NCBI GenBank assembly: GCA_021404565.1
Contig: JAAWWF010000083.1
Coordinates: 111,840-175,839 of the forward strand
DNA length: 64,000 nucleotides
Direction of reading: 5' to 3'
Origin: Roseivirga sp.
GTDB lineage: Bacteria; Bacteroidota; Bacteroidia; Cytophagales; Cyclobacteriaceae
A program made the position numbers and the translations under genes. Of this stretch, positions 51,249-60,727 are shown in pieces. Positions within the stretch are counted from its first letter, which is position 1, and the number at the start of each line of letters is the position of its first letter. The notes under the pieces are model-generated. The model was not told the origin of the DNA. It did not search any database and saw only the letters and a list, made by a program, of their open reading frames with translations.

Positions 51249-53054
51249 ATGAAAACCCAAACCTCGAAATTATTATTCCCCTTATTGATACTTGGCGTGC
51301 TGTCAATGACCGGATGTGCTTTAGGCCAGATGGTCAAAGCGGCTAAAGACAATAACCTGACGGTGGAGCCATCACCATTAGAAGTACACGCTGACAAAGT
51401 GACCTTCACAATGTCTGCGGAGCTTCCTCCAAAATTATTAAAGCCAAAGAAAGTATTTACCATCAGTACTTACTATCGCTACGGTACCAATGAGCAACAA
51501 CTGGAATCAGTTGAGTTCAGAGCGGATGACTACCCCAACTCCAATACTGAGTCTACCCAGGTTTCTCAGGAGTATTCTTTTCCTTTCAAAGCTGGAATGG
51601 AAAGAGGAAACATTGAAATCCAGGGAAAAGCTTCTAATCCTAAGAATGGCGCTTACAGAGAAACTGAGAGACTCGGAATTGCCGAAGGATTGATCACTAC
51701 CTCTACCCTGGTACAACCATCCTATGCCGCTGCCTATGCAGGTCACGGATACAATGATCAGGAAGAGCTGATTCCAACCAACGTTTCTTTCAAATTCGAT
51801 CAGGGTAAATCTGTTTTCAAGAAATCTGAAATCGAAGGTGCTGAGGGTTCTCGTTTTGCAGCTTTTATTGCTGAAAAGAATGTTACCAGAACAGTGACTA
51901 TTATTGGCTCTCACTCTCCTGAAGGTAAAGACAGAATTAACTCTGAGTTAGCCCAGGAAAGAGCTGCTGCAATAGAAACATGGTACAGAGAGCAAATGGA
52001 CAAATATGATTACCAGGATCTTGCAGGTCAGATCAGGTTCATCCAAAAACCTATTATTGACGACTGGACTGAGTTCAAATCAATGCTTGCCAGCTTTGAC
52101 CTTACTTCTGCTCAGAAGTCTGAGTACAATAACATCATTAACGGAACAGGTTCTTTCGAGCAAAAGGAGAAGCAACTTCAGAAGCTCAGCACTTATAAAA
52201 AAGTGTTTGATGAAATCTACCCTGAGCTAAGAACTGCCAAGACTGAAGTTCTGACCGTTAAGCCTAAGAAAACTCCTGAGCAAATTGCTAACCTTGCTTT
52301 GCAAATAGCCAATGGCAGAACTTCTGCTGATCAGCTTTCAATTGAGGAACTGGCTTATGCTGCTGCCAAGAACCCATCTTTAGAAGAGAAGAAAAAAATC
52401 TACGAGGCTGCTGCTAAGAAAAACGATACCTGGGTAATTCATAACAACCTTGGTGCTGTAAATCTTGAAATGGCTATGCAGGCAAACGCCCGTGGTCAGA
52501 GAAACCTCATCTCGACTGCACTGAATCACTTCCAGATTTCTAATCAGAAGAAAGCCAATGTAGAAGCTCAGGCAAACATGGGTATGGCGCTTGCTATGCA
52601 GGCTCAGTCTTCTGCTGACTTGCTTCCTGAGGCACTTGCTGCCCTTGACAAGGCACTCGGCATGAACCCCGGTAACGATATTCGTCAAGGCGTGAGTGGC
52701 GCTAAAGGTTATATTCAGATCAGGCAAGCTGACTACAGCGGAGCAGTTTCTACTTTAGGTAGAGCTGGCGATTCGTCTGTAGATCAGTATAACAAGGGTC
52801 TGGCTCAGCTGCTGAACAAAGATTTCAGAAATGCACAAACTACACTCGAGTCTGTGATTAGCTCAGACAGAGCTTATGTATGGGCACACTATGTAGCTGC
52901 CGTAGCTGCTGCAAGACAGGAAAACGAAAACAAAGTGATTGAGCACCTGCGCAACGCTGTGAATGCCGATTCAAGTCTGAAGCAAAAAGCGTTGAATGAC
53001 CTTGAGTTCAGAACTTTCTCTGGTTCTCAGGCTTTCATAGATTTGCTGAGATAG
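51249..53054 (+). CDS. Lipoprotein with OmpA-like domain and TPR repeats
   Basis: 601 residues. Lipoprotein signal with lipobox MTGC (Cys at about 20). Residues 20-165 are beta-rich. An OmpA-like domain is at about 175-265 (VSFKFDQGKSVFKKSEIEGA, TIIGSHSPEGKDRINSELAQ). Four to five TPR-like repeats follow in about 370-600 (WVIHNNLGAVNLEMAMQANA, YNKGLAQLLNKDFRNAQTTL). The order OmpA then TPR is the reverse of the usual Bacteroidota TPR-OmpA proteins. A weak TAAACTTG element precedes it. It ends at the strong terminator at 53078. Outer membrane, facing the periplasm. Confidence 0.88.
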   Translation: MKTQTSKLLFPLLILGVLSMTGCALGQMVKAAKDNNLTVEPSPLEVHADKVTFTMSAELPPKLLKPKKVFTISTYYRYGTNEQQLESVEFRADDYPNSNTESTQVSQEYSFPFKAGMERGNIEIQGKASNPKNGAYRETERLGIAEGLITTSTLVQPSYAAAYAGHGYNDQEELIPTNVSFKFDQGKSVFKKSEIEGAEGSRFAAFIAEKNVTRTVTIIGSHSPEGKDRINSELAQERAAAIETWYREQMDKYDYQDLAGQIRFIQKPIIDDWTEFKSMLASFDLTSAQKSEYNNIINGTGSFEQKEKQLQKLSTYKKVFDEIYPELRTAKTEVLTVKPKKTPEQIANLALQIANGRTSADQLSIEELAYAAAKNPSLEEKKKIYEAAAKKNDTWVIHNNLGAVNLEMAMQANARGQRNLISTALNHFQISNQKKANVEAQANMGMALAMQAQSSADLLPEALAALDKALGMNPGNDIRQGVSGAKGYIQIRQADYSGAVSTLGRAGDSSVDQYNKGLAQLLNKDFRNAQTTLESVISSDRAYVWAHYVAAVAAARQENENKVIEHLRNAVNADSSLKQKALNDLEFRTFSGSQAFIDLLR

Positions 53055-53077
53055 GCAATCAAAAAACTTGTAAAAAA

Positions 53078-53107
53078 GGCTTTCATCTGCAGATGAAAGC
53101 CTTTTTT
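53078..53107 (+). terminator. Strong intrinsic terminator
   Basis: GGCTTTCATCTG (53078-53089) and CAGATGAAAGCC (53090-53101) form a perfect 12-bp inverted repeat without a spacer, flanked by an A-run and followed by six T. The palindrome works for both strands. Confidence 0.92.
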
Positions 53108-53136
53108 GTTTACCCCGTATTTCGGTCACAAGTTGT

Positions 53137-53167
53137 TTTGTGAATGCGTGTTGAATGATTATTTTTA
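53137..53167 (+). promoter_or_regulatory. Bacteroidota promoter of the pyruvate dehydrogenase beta gene
   Basis: TTTG (53137-53140), a 19-bp spacer and TATTTTTA (53160-53167), which differs from TAnnTTTG only at the last base. It ends 22 bp upstream of the ATG at 53190. Confidence 0.6.
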
Positions 53168-53189
53168 CGGCCTTTAAACGGAACGCGCA

Positions 53190-54167
53190 ATGAGAGTAAT
53201 TCAATTCAGAGAAGCCCTGAGAGAAGCCATGTCGGAAGAGATGAGAAAAGATGATAAGATCTTTCTCATGGGTGAAGAAGTAGCTGAATATAATGGTGCC
53301 TACAAGGTGAGCCAGGGTATGTTGGATGAATTCGGAGCAGAAAGAGTAATCGATACTCCTATCGCTGAGTTGGGTTTTGCAGGAATAGGTGTAGGAGCAG
53401 CCATGAACGGTCTTCGTCCGATTATTGAGTTTATGACCTTTAACTTCTCATTGGTAGCCATAGATCAGGTGATCAACTCTGCCGCCAAGATGATGTCTAT
53501 GTCTGGTGGTCAGTTTCCCATGCCCATCGTATTCAGAGGACCTACCGGTAATGCCGGTATGCTGAGTTCACAACACTCGCAAAACTTCGAAAACTGGTAT
53601 GCTAATACTCCAGGACTTAAAGTAGTGGTTCCGTCAAACCCATACGATGCCAAAGGACTTTTGAAGTCCGCCATTCGCGATCATGACCCTGTGATTTTCA
53701 TGGAGTCTGAGCTCATGTATGGTGATAAAGGGGAAGTACCTGAAGGGGAATACCTCTTACCTATAGGCCAGGCGCATGTGGTGAGAGAAGGCAGTGACGT
53801 TACCATCGTATCATTCGGAAAAATGATGAAGGTAGTCAACGAGGCGGCAGATGAGCTCGCCAAAAACGGAGTAAATGCCGAGGTAATTGACCTCCGTTCA
53901 GTAAGACCATTGGATTACCCAACGATCATAGAATCTGTAAAGAAAACCAACAGACTGGTTATTGTAGAAGAGGCATGGCCACTTTCTTCACTGGCAACTG
54001 ACATCAGTTTTAATGTACAAAAAGATGCCTTCGACTATCTTGATGCACCTATCAGACGAGTAAACAGTATGGATTTACCATTGCCTTACGCTCCTACCCT
54101 GATAGAAGCCATCTTACCTAATGTAAAAAGAACACTCGCAGCGGTTGACTCTGTGATGTACAAATAA
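53190..54167 (+). CDS. pdhB: Pyruvate dehydrogenase E1 component, beta subunit
   Basis: 325 residues, the usual length. Thiamine-pyrophosphate partner subunit: MRVIQFREALREAMSEEMRK, the YNGAYKVSQGMLDEFG segment, PIAELGFAGIGVGAAMNGLR and the C-terminal transketolase-type domain with VIDLRSVRPLDYPTIIESVK and VIVEEAWPLSSLATDISF. Converts pyruvate to acetyl-CoA with the alpha, E2 and E3 subunits, none of which is adjacent; split pdh genes are common in Bacteroidota. Own promoter and terminator. Confidence 0.96.
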   Translation: MRVIQFREALREAMSEEMRKDDKIFLMGEEVAEYNGAYKVSQGMLDEFGAERVIDTPIAELGFAGIGVGAAMNGLRPIIEFMTFNFSLVAIDQVINSAAKMMSMSGGQFPMPIVFRGPTGNAGMLSSQHSQNFENWYANTPGLKVVVPSNPYDAKGLLKSAIRDHDPVIFMESELMYGDKGEVPEGEYLLPIGQAHVVREGSDVTIVSFGKMMKVVNEAADELAKNGVNAEVIDLRSVRPLDYPTIIESVKKTNRLVIVEEAWPLSSLATDISFNVQKDAFDYLDAPIRRVNSMDLPLPYAPTLIEAILPNVKRTLAAVDSVMYK

Positions 54168-54188
54168 AAATTTGAGCCCATGGCTTAG

Positions 54189-54216
54189 AATCCGGATCAG
54201 ATGATCCGGATTTTTC
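54189..54216 (+). terminator. Terminator of the pyruvate dehydrogenase beta gene
   Basis: AATCCGGATCA-GA-TGATCCGGATT (54189-54212) with an 11-bp stem followed by a T-run. It lies 22 bp after the stop codon. Confidence 0.88.
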
Positions 54217-54226
54217 ATTTGCAGCT

Positions 54227-54724
54227 ATGCCTAAAATCATTGCCATCGGAGGAGTCAGCAGATCAGGAAAAACCAGCCTGGCCTTTTGGCTCCATCAGCA
54301 GCTGCCGAAAAGTATGGTACTCAGCCAGGACAACTTCGTATTTCCGGAGCATATGATTCCACAAATAAAAGAACGTACCGACTGGGAAAACCCCAATTCC
54401 ATTGATTGGTCAGCCTGGAAAAAAGCCATCGATAGCAATATACCCGACTGTGAATACCTCATTCTGGAAGGCCTGTTTGCCTTTCAGGAGCAAGCTCAAC
54501 CCATACCTGTGACATATCAGTACTACCTGAGTATTGACAGGGAGGAATTTTTAGAAGAAAGAGAAAAAGAGCAACGCTGGGGCTATGAACCCCTTTGGTT
54601 TATTGAGCATGTTTGGAAAAGTCACTTTGTCTATGGGCTTCCGGCACCCAGCCACAATGCAACTAAATACCATAATATTAGCGCTGCCGATTATCAGCAG
54701 ATTCTGGATCAAGTAACAAGTTGA
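54227..54724 (+). CDS. P-loop nucleoside kinase, nicotinamide-riboside/uridine-kinase-like
   Basis: 165 residues. Walker A GGVSRSGKTS (residues 8-17), then SQDNF (Lid/acceptor region), DWENPNSIDWSAWKKAI and LILEGLFAFQEQAQPIPVTY. This matches the small uridine-kinase/nicotinamide-riboside-kinase group of P-loop kinases, where the D-x-F and EG(L) residues line the nucleoside site. The exact substrate is not decided by sequence. Single gene, with its stop 60 bp before the next. Confidence 0.85.
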   Translation: MPKIIAIGGVSRSGKTSLAFWLHQQLPKSMVLSQDNFVFPEHMIPQIKERTDWENPNSIDWSAWKKAIDSNIPDCEYLILEGLFAFQEQAQPIPVTYQYYLSIDREEFLEEREKEQRWGYEPLWFIEHVWKSHFVYGLPAPSHNATKYHNISAADYQQILDQVTS

Positions 54725-54783
54725 ACTAAATGTTTGGGAGTTTAGCATTTAACACTTAGCTTAACGAAGAAATTAGTTCAACT

Positions 54784-55524
54784 GTGAAATCTATTGTTCC
54801 CCTACTTCTTATCTCCCTCATACTTATATCAAGCTGTAAAGCTCCTGAAAAAGAAGAACCCAAAGAGCCTGTGGCTGCCGTGGAAGTACCCGAAGAGCCA
54901 CCAGAAACCTATATTAATTCGCGTATCCCGGATCATCAGTTTTCAATTACAGATTTTCAAATCAACGAGAAACTTGAGAATCTGGATTTGAAGGGTTTCA
55001 AACACTTTGGTGAGTTTTATACAGATGATTTCACAATTTTCAGGCTCAGTCGCATTGACTATCTGGCCGAAGCTCATTTCATAGACGACATTAACCTCTT
55101 CTTTATTGACAGTGTCCTGGTTAAGATGCAGGCTTTCCTGAGGGTTGATCGGACCAATGATTTTCTGGGTCAATACGGACGCGCCAAAATCTATGTCAGC
55201 GACTATAGCAATAAGAAGTTGCTTGAAACAGAGAGCGTTCTTACCAAGGTTAATGGAAAAACCCGTATCAACGAAAAACTGAATCAGTATACCTTGAAAT
55301 GGGTACGTGAGGAGCTCGACATCTCATACGAGGTGAATAAAAAAGTTGACACCACAGCCTTTAAGGGCAAGGAGTATTCAGAAATCAAGCTGGCCTCAGG
55401 AGATCAGTATCGTTATAAACTCACCTTTCAGAGCCGTGATTTCGAAAATCAAATGGCCTGGGTTAAGTGGGAATCATACAAAGAGTCCAGAGGTTTAAAA
55501 GCGACTAAGCCATCATCTGATTAG
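54784..55524 (+). CDS. Lipoprotein of unknown function
   Basis: 246 residues, GTG start (MKSIVPLLLISLILISSC), lipobox ISSC, then a Glu/Pro-rich linker (KEEPKEPVAAVEVPEEPPET). The body has beta strands, many aspartates and the sequence LRVDRTNDFLGQYGRAKIYV. It ends 4 bp inside the ffh stop on the other strand. No domain recognised. Outer-membrane anchored, periplasmic side by default. Confidence 0.8.
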   Translation: MKSIVPLLLISLILISSCKAPEKEEPKEPVAAVEVPEEPPETYINSRIPDHQFSITDFQINEKLENLDLKGFKHFGEFYTDDFTIFRLSRIDYLAEAHFIDDINLFFIDSVLVKMQAFLRVDRTNDFLGQYGRAKIYVSDYSNKKLLETESVLTKVNGKTRINEKLNQYTLKWVREELDISYEVNKKVDTTAFKGKEYSEIKLASGDQYRYKLTFQSRDFENQMAWVKWESYKESRGLKATKPSSD

Positions 55525-56855
55525 CGCCTGCGCATATTTCCAAGCCCGGCCAGAGCGCGTTTTCCGCCTCCCATTTTATTCATGGCCTTCATCATTTTAC
55601 GCATATCCGCAAATTGCTTCATCAGGTTGTTTACCTGTTGAATAGAAGTTCCACTACCGTCTGCAATACGCTTTCTACGACTACCATTGATCAGTTCAGG
55701 GTTAGCTCGCTCCTGCAGGGTCATGGAGCGAATAATGGCTTCGATTGGCTTGAATGAGTCGTCATCAATATCCATTCCTTTCATGGCCTTGCCCATGCCC
55801 GGAATCATCCCAATCAAATCCTTGATATTGCCCATCTTTTTGATTTGATCGAGTTGAGAAAGGAAATCATCAAAATCAAATTTGTTCTGACGAATCTTCT
55901 TATTCAGAATCTTAGCCTCTTCCTCGTCAAAGTTCTGCTGTGCTTTTTCTACCAAAGAAACCACATCACCCATGCCCAGGATACGACTGGCCATACGATC
56001 AGGGTGAAAGACGTCAATGGCCTCCATTTTCTCACCGGTAGAGATAAATTTGATTGGCTTTTCAACAACTGTTCTGATCGAAAGTGCTGCACCACCACGG
56101 GTATCACCATCCAGCTTTGTCAGTACTACACCATCAAAGTCAAGTCTCTCGTTAAAGGTCTTGGCTGTGTTAACGGCATCCTGACCGGTCATGGAATCAA
56201 CAACAAAGAGGGTTTCTGTGGGGTTAAGTGCTTTCTTAAGGCCCTCAATTTCCTGCATCATAGCCTCATCTACTGCCAGACGACCAGCGGTATCGACTAT
56301 GACTATTTTCTTACCGACTGCCTTGGCATGCTTAATAGCATTATTGGCAATTTCAAGTGCATTTTTGTTTTCAGGTTCAGCATACACCTCTACCCCTACC
56401 TGCTCTCCCAGCACTTTCAGCTGATCAATCGCGGCAGGTCGGTAAATATCACAGGCAGTAAGCAGTACCTGACGCCCCTGAGACTTAAGCATGTTTGCCA
56501 GTTTACCGGAAAAAGTAGTTTTACCAGAACCCTGGAGACCGGAAATCAGCACAACAGCAGGGTCCCCCTGAATGGTGAAGTCTGCGGTCTTCTCACCCAT
56601 CATACGGGTAAGCTCTTCGTTCACGATCTTTATCAGCAACTGACCCGGAGAAACAGAGATCAACACGTCACGACCCAGGGCTTCCGTCTTGATGCGATCT
56701 GTCACATCTTTGGCTACCTTATAGTTCACATCTGCATCAATCAGGGCTCTTCTGATCTCTTTGACCGTTGAGGCCACATTAATTTCAGTAATCTTCCCTT
56801 GTCCCTTAAGCGTCTTAAACGCCCTGTCCAGCTTACCACTTAAATTCTCGAACAT
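55521..56855 (-). CDS. ffh: Signal recognition particle GTPase
   Basis: 444 residues from the ATG at 56855 (the frame starts 8 codons earlier). N domain (about 1-85, MFENLSGKLDRAFKTLKGQG), then the GTPase domain with P-loop GLQGSGKTT, DxxR motif in ACDIYRPAAIDQLK, VDTAGR and the TKLDGDTRGG motif. A C-terminal methionine-rich M domain (MKGMDIDD, MKQFADMRKMMKAMNKMGGG) binds SRP RNA and signal peptides. Universal. Its promoter has TATTTTTG at 56877-56884. Nearby genes are unrelated; the SRP RNA itself was not seen. Confidence 0.97.
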   Translation of the reverse strand: MFENLSGKLDRAFKTLKGQGKITEINVASTVKEIRRALIDADVNYKVAKDVTDRIKTEALGRDVLISVSPGQLLIKIVNEELTRMMGEKTADFTIQGDPAVVLISGLQGSGKTTFSGKLANMLKSQGRQVLLTACDIYRPAAIDQLKVLGEQVGVEVYAEPENKNALEIANNAIKHAKAVGKKIVIVDTAGRLAVDEAMMQEIEGLKKALNPTETLFVVDSMTGQDAVNTAKTFNERLDFDGVVLTKLDGDTRGGAALSIRTVVEKPIKFISTGEKMEAIDVFHPDRMASRILGMGDVVSLVEKAQQNFDEEEAKILNKKIRQNKFDFDDFLSQLDQIKKMGNIKDLIGMIPGMGKAMKGMDIDDDSFKPIEAIIRSMTLQERANPELINGSRRKRIADGSGTSIQQVNNLMKQFADMRKMMKAMNKMGGGKRALAGLGNMRRR

Positions 56856-56876
56856 CTTTGCCTTATTTTGAGCTTG

Positions 56877-56884
56877 CAAAAATA
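56877..56884 (-). promoter_or_regulatory. Promoter -7 element of ffh
   Basis: The minus strand has TATTTTTG, a perfect TAnnTTTG, 21 bp upstream of the ATG at 56855. No clear TTTG at the -33 position. Confidence 0.5.
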
Positions 56885-57004
56885 GCCAAATTTCTCTTCT
56901 TTAAAAGACACAATCCCCTCTAATCCACAGGCAAAAAAAGAATGTAAGCCTTTCTTAATCCATGCCTAATCAACATATTGGCAGTTCTTTTGATCTGAGC
57001 TGTT

Positions 57005-59476
57005 ATGAAGAAAATTGACTTCAAAAAAGACATACTTCCACACCTGGTTGCCATTGCCATTTTTATGGCGCTGACCATCTTCTTTTTCCAACCTGTTTTC
57101 TTTGAGGGAAAGACACTTTCGCAAAGTGACATTCTCCAATGGCAGGGCAGCGCGCAAGAGTTGATAGACTACAGAGCAGAAACCGGAGAAGAGGGGTTAT
57201 GGACCAATTCGATTTTTGGAGGTATGCCTGCCTATCTGGTAGATGTAAAATGGGGCAACCAGCTTATCAAAGGACTCCATGCCGTAATAAGTTTTGGGCT
57301 CCCCCATCCCGTAAGGATCATCTTTTTATGCATGTTGAGCTTTTACATTATGCTCTTGTGTTTCAGAGTAAGACCCTATCTGGCCATTATGGGATCTATA
57401 GCCTTTGCCTTCTCTTCTTATCAGATCATAGGGCTCGATGCAGGACACAATGCGCGGATTTCAGCTATTTCATTTATGCCAATGGTTCTGGGTGCGATTC
57501 ACCTCAGTTTTACAGGAAATCGCTGGCTGGGAGCCAGTTTAACCACCCTGGCATTGGCCATGCATATGCGGGTAAACCACCTGCAGATCACCTATTACCT
57601 GGTCTTTGCAGTAGGCATTTATGGCATTGTTCAGCTCATCTATGCTTATAAGGAGGGAACACTTAAAGATTTTTCGCAAAGACTGGCTTTATTGGTAGCA
57701 GCAGCCGTACTCGCAGTAGGCACCTTTTTCGGGCAGTTCTACACTACCTATGAGTTTGGAAAATACTCCAACCGAGGTCAGTCTGAATTGAGCCAGCAAA
57801 GCAACGATGAATTCAATAATGACGGACTCGGTAAGACCTATGCCTTTCAGTATAGCAATGGCTTCTGGGACCCCATGTCACTTTTCATACCGAATGTCCT
57901 GGGCGGGAATGGCACTTTTGATATCGATTCTAATGTAGCTGACGAACTCAAAAAAGCAGGAGCCACTCAGGCGCAGGTTCTTCAACAGTTGCCAGGGTTG
58001 AACTCACTCAGCTATTGGGGACAGGAGACAGCTACTACCTACTATGCAGGCGCTATCATGGTGTTCCTTTTTGTGGTTGGCATACTCTTCGTTGATCGCA
58101 AACATGTGATTTGGATAGTTGCCGTGGTGATATTGGGTATTCTGTTGAGCTATGGACGAAACCTTAGCAGCCTCAACTACCTCCTCTTCGATTATTTTCC
58201 GGGCTACAACAAATTCAGGTCCGTCACCTTTACTATCGTATTACCCGTTTTCGGCATTACGCTGCTCGGTATGCTTGGCTTAGAAAAACTGCTACAAACC
58301 AAATTAGGTAAGGCAGAAAAAAAGAAGCTTTTTATAGCCCTGGGCTCTACAGCCGGACTGGCTTTACTGCTGGTGGTATTCGCAGGAGTCTTCAGCTATA
58401 AAGGAAGAGCCTTTGATCCTAACTGGCCCGATTGGTTAAAGAGTGGCATAGTCGCAGACAGAAAATCTTTTCTTAGAGCCGATGCTTTCAGGAGTTTTAT
58501 TTTTATCGTACTCTTCGCTTTGGTTTACTACCTCCACTCTATAGAAAAGCTACCCAAAACGATAGCCTATTCCCTCTTTATCCTGTTGGTGACCATAGAT
58601 ATAGTTGGCGTAGCACAGCGCTTTATGGATGACGGACGCTTCCAACGAGCCCCTGCCACCCAGTATTTCACCGAATACCCGGGGGATCAGTATATCAAAC
58701 AAAACAAGCTGCTGGGGGACCGGGTCATTGACCTTTCCAGCCCCATCTTCTATGATGCACGGGCTTCTTATCACCATGCCTCAATCAACGGTTATAATGG
58801 TGCGCGTATCAGAAGGTTTCAGGAGCTGCTGGACCAATACCTGATGATGGAATATAGCCTGATGAAACAGACCGCTCAAAGCGGCAGTAATGCTTTTGGC
58901 AACATTCCGTTGATGAATATGCTCAATGCCAGGTTTGCCATCGCCAACCCTACAGACCAGCGGGGTATTCTTACAAACAGTCAGGCCAATGGCGCAGCCT
59001 GGTTTGTTGATAACATTACCCAGGTCAACTCTCCTGATGAGGAGTTTGGGCAGGTAGGAAGTATCAATACGAAAACGACCGCATTGGTTGATATATCGCA
59101 AAACACCCTCGCAAACAATGCATCAGGCGGGAATGGAGTGATCACCTTGTCGGATTACCACCCGGGTTATTGGAAATACGAATCCAGCAATAGTGAGAAC
59201 GGCCTGGCAGTCTTCTCTGAAATTCACTACCCTAAAGGTTTTAAGGTAACGATTGATGGTGAGTCTGCCGAAATGCTCAGAGCCAACTATATTCTGAGAG
59301 CCTTAGAAGTACCTGCCGGACAACATACCATAGAGTTCACTTTTGCTCCTTCCATCTACAAAACGGGGACGGTGATTATGCAGATTTGCTCAATTCTGAG
59401 CCTGCTATTGTTTCTGATCGCTGTTTATTTCGCTATGAAAGAGCCTGTCGGGCATCAAGCTCCTGATAAAAGCTAA
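57005..59476 (+). CDS. YfhO-family multi-spanning membrane protein
   Basis: 823 residues with about 12 membrane spans in the first 480 (LPHLVAIAIFMALTIFFFQP and others), then a large exported beta domain (about 540-780) and a last span (GTVIMQICSILSLLLFLIAV). YfhO-family proteins are putative GT-C glycosyltransferases or lipid-carrier sugar enzymes, seen beside sugar modification genes. The acidic motif in the first outer loop (DILQWQGSAQELIDYRAETG) is in the place where GT-C enzymes hold catalytic Asp/Glu. The C-terminal 44 bp overlap the opposite-strand glycosyltransferase gene. Confidence 0.9.
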   Translation: MKKIDFKKDILPHLVAIAIFMALTIFFFQPVFFEGKTLSQSDILQWQGSAQELIDYRAETGEEGLWTNSIFGGMPAYLVDVKWGNQLIKGLHAVISFGLPHPVRIIFLCMLSFYIMLLCFRVRPYLAIMGSIAFAFSSYQIIGLDAGHNARISAISFMPMVLGAIHLSFTGNRWLGASLTTLALAMHMRVNHLQITYYLVFAVGIYGIVQLIYAYKEGTLKDFSQRLALLVAAAVLAVGTFFGQFYTTYEFGKYSNRGQSELSQQSNDEFNNDGLGKTYAFQYSNGFWDPMSLFIPNVLGGNGTFDIDSNVADELKKAGATQAQVLQQLPGLNSLSYWGQETATTYYAGAIMVFLFVVGILFVDRKHVIWIVAVVILGILLSYGRNLSSLNYLLFDYFPGYNKFRSVTFTIVLPVFGITLLGMLGLEKLLQTKLGKAEKKKLFIALGSTAGLALLLVVFAGVFSYKGRAFDPNWPDWLKSGIVADRKSFLRADAFRSFIFIVLFALVYYLHSIEKLPKTIAYSLFILLVTIDIVGVAQRFMDDGRFQRAPATQYFTEYPGDQYIKQNKLLGDRVIDLSSPIFYDARASYHHASINGYNGARIRRFQELLDQYLMMEYSLMKQTAQSGSNAFGNIPLMNMLNARFAIANPTDQRGILTNSQANGAAWFVDNITQVNSPDEEFGQVGSINTKTTALVDISQNTLANNASGGNGVITLSDYHPGYWKYESSNSENGLAVFSEIHYPKGFKVTIDGESAEMLRANYILRALEVPAGQHTIEFTFAPSIYKTGTVIMQICSILSLLLFLIAVYFAMKEPVGHQAPDKS

Positions 59477-60647
59477 TCAAGGCCTGGCTGGTTTTTTTCC
59501 AGTGATATTGCTCCTGCACAGCTAAAAGCCCATTCTCACCCATTCTCCGGGCCTCACTGGGATTATTATAAAGTTCCAGCAGGCAGCTTGTCATCGATTG
59601 AGCGTTGCCGGCTTCAAACACCAACCCGCACTCAGCCGCCCTGACTATATTAGCCTGAGCAGCGCAGTCACTTACGACCAGTGGTCTTTCCCCCGCCATG
59701 TACTGAAATATCTTATTGGCGTAGGTCGTATCGTGATGCAGGTTTCTATGTAGCGGTGAAATACAAACTTCAGCTCCGGAGATATAAGATGGGAAAAGCG
59801 AAACATCCTGCCATCCTTCAAATATCACATGAGCACTCACACCAAGTTCTTCTACCAGCTTCACCAAATGAATATCTTCAGTGCTTTTTCCCACCAGTAT
59901 GAGCTGGGCCTGCGGCACTTTCTCAATTAACAAGCGTAGCGCTCGTATTGCGGTATCGGTTCCTCTTCTCAGGCCGGTATCTCCCACATAAACAATATCA
60001 AATCCTCTTTTGAGCTTGCGGGTGATTCTCTTATCGATTGCATAATTGAAATAAATGTCCTTTTCAATGGTATTGGGTAGTGATATAAACTTGCTCCTGT
60101 CTTCTCCAGTTGATATCACCGCCCGATCTACTGCTTCGTTGGTAACCAATACCACTTTATCGGCCCGCCTAATAAGCTCCATTTGCTTCTTTCTCCAGGT
60201 ATCAATATTGATAAGAAATTTACCAGGCATTTTCTTTAAGTGTGGATAGAACTGCATGATTTCCGGTCTGTCTTCATGCAGATCTAAAGTCAGGTACAGA
60301 GGTCTGTCAGATTTTGAATTTACATCCATGACCGCCTGAGCAATCAACATATCATGCACATGGATTGCATCAGGTTGCACCTCACTCAAAAATCCTGATA
60401 TCTTTTTCCTAATGAGGTTATGGAAAAATGGAAAAGTATAGGCAAGGGCAGATAGCTTATAGGTGAGTTTTCCTGCTTTATAGCGATGAACCTCGATACC
60501 GTTTACCTCTTCTCTTTTCAGCTTTACTTTTTGATAACTGAGACTGAAAAGATGCACCTCGTGTCCAGCCTTGATCAGGCTATACGCCTCATTTTCTACC
60601 CGGGAATCGGGAGGAAATGACTGATCCAGAAACATGGCGATTCTCAT
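59433..60647 (-). CDS. Family 4 glycosyltransferase
   Basis: 404 residues from the ATG at 60647 (MRIAMFLDQSFPPDSRVENE; an ATG at 60662 is an alternative). GT-B fold: N-domain with AIHVHDMLIAQAVMDVNSKS, C-domain with FDIVYVGDTGLRRGTDTAIR, QLILVGKSTEDIHLVKLVEE, and the nucleotide-sugar site YMAGERPLVVSDCAAQANIV. Transfers an activated sugar to an acceptor at the membrane. Overlaps the YfhO gene by 44 bp at the 3' end, both strands coding. It converges with it and may serve the same glycan. Acceptor unknown. Confidence 0.92.
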   Translation of the reverse strand: MRIAMFLDQSFPPDSRVENEAYSLIKAGHEVHLFSLSYQKVKLKREEVNGIEVHRYKAGKLTYKLSALAYTFPFFHNLIRKKISGFLSEVQPDAIHVHDMLIAQAVMDVNSKSDRPLYLTLDLHEDRPEIMQFYPHLKKMPGKFLINIDTWRKKQMELIRRADKVVLVTNEAVDRAVISTGEDRSKFISLPNTIEKDIYFNYAIDKRITRKLKRGFDIVYVGDTGLRRGTDTAIRALRLLIEKVPQAQLILVGKSTEDIHLVKLVEELGVSAHVIFEGWQDVSLFPSYISGAEVCISPLHRNLHHDTTYANKIFQYMAGERPLVVSDCAAQANIVRAAECGLVFEAGNAQSMTSCLLELYNNPSEARRMGENGLLAVQEQYHWKKTSQALISFYQELDARQALS

Positions 60648-60727
60648 TGCCCCAAGATTCATCAAATGACTTCAATTTCAAAGTAATTCTTTTATGAACT
60701 CTGGTTTGTTAGATTTGTCGCACAAAT

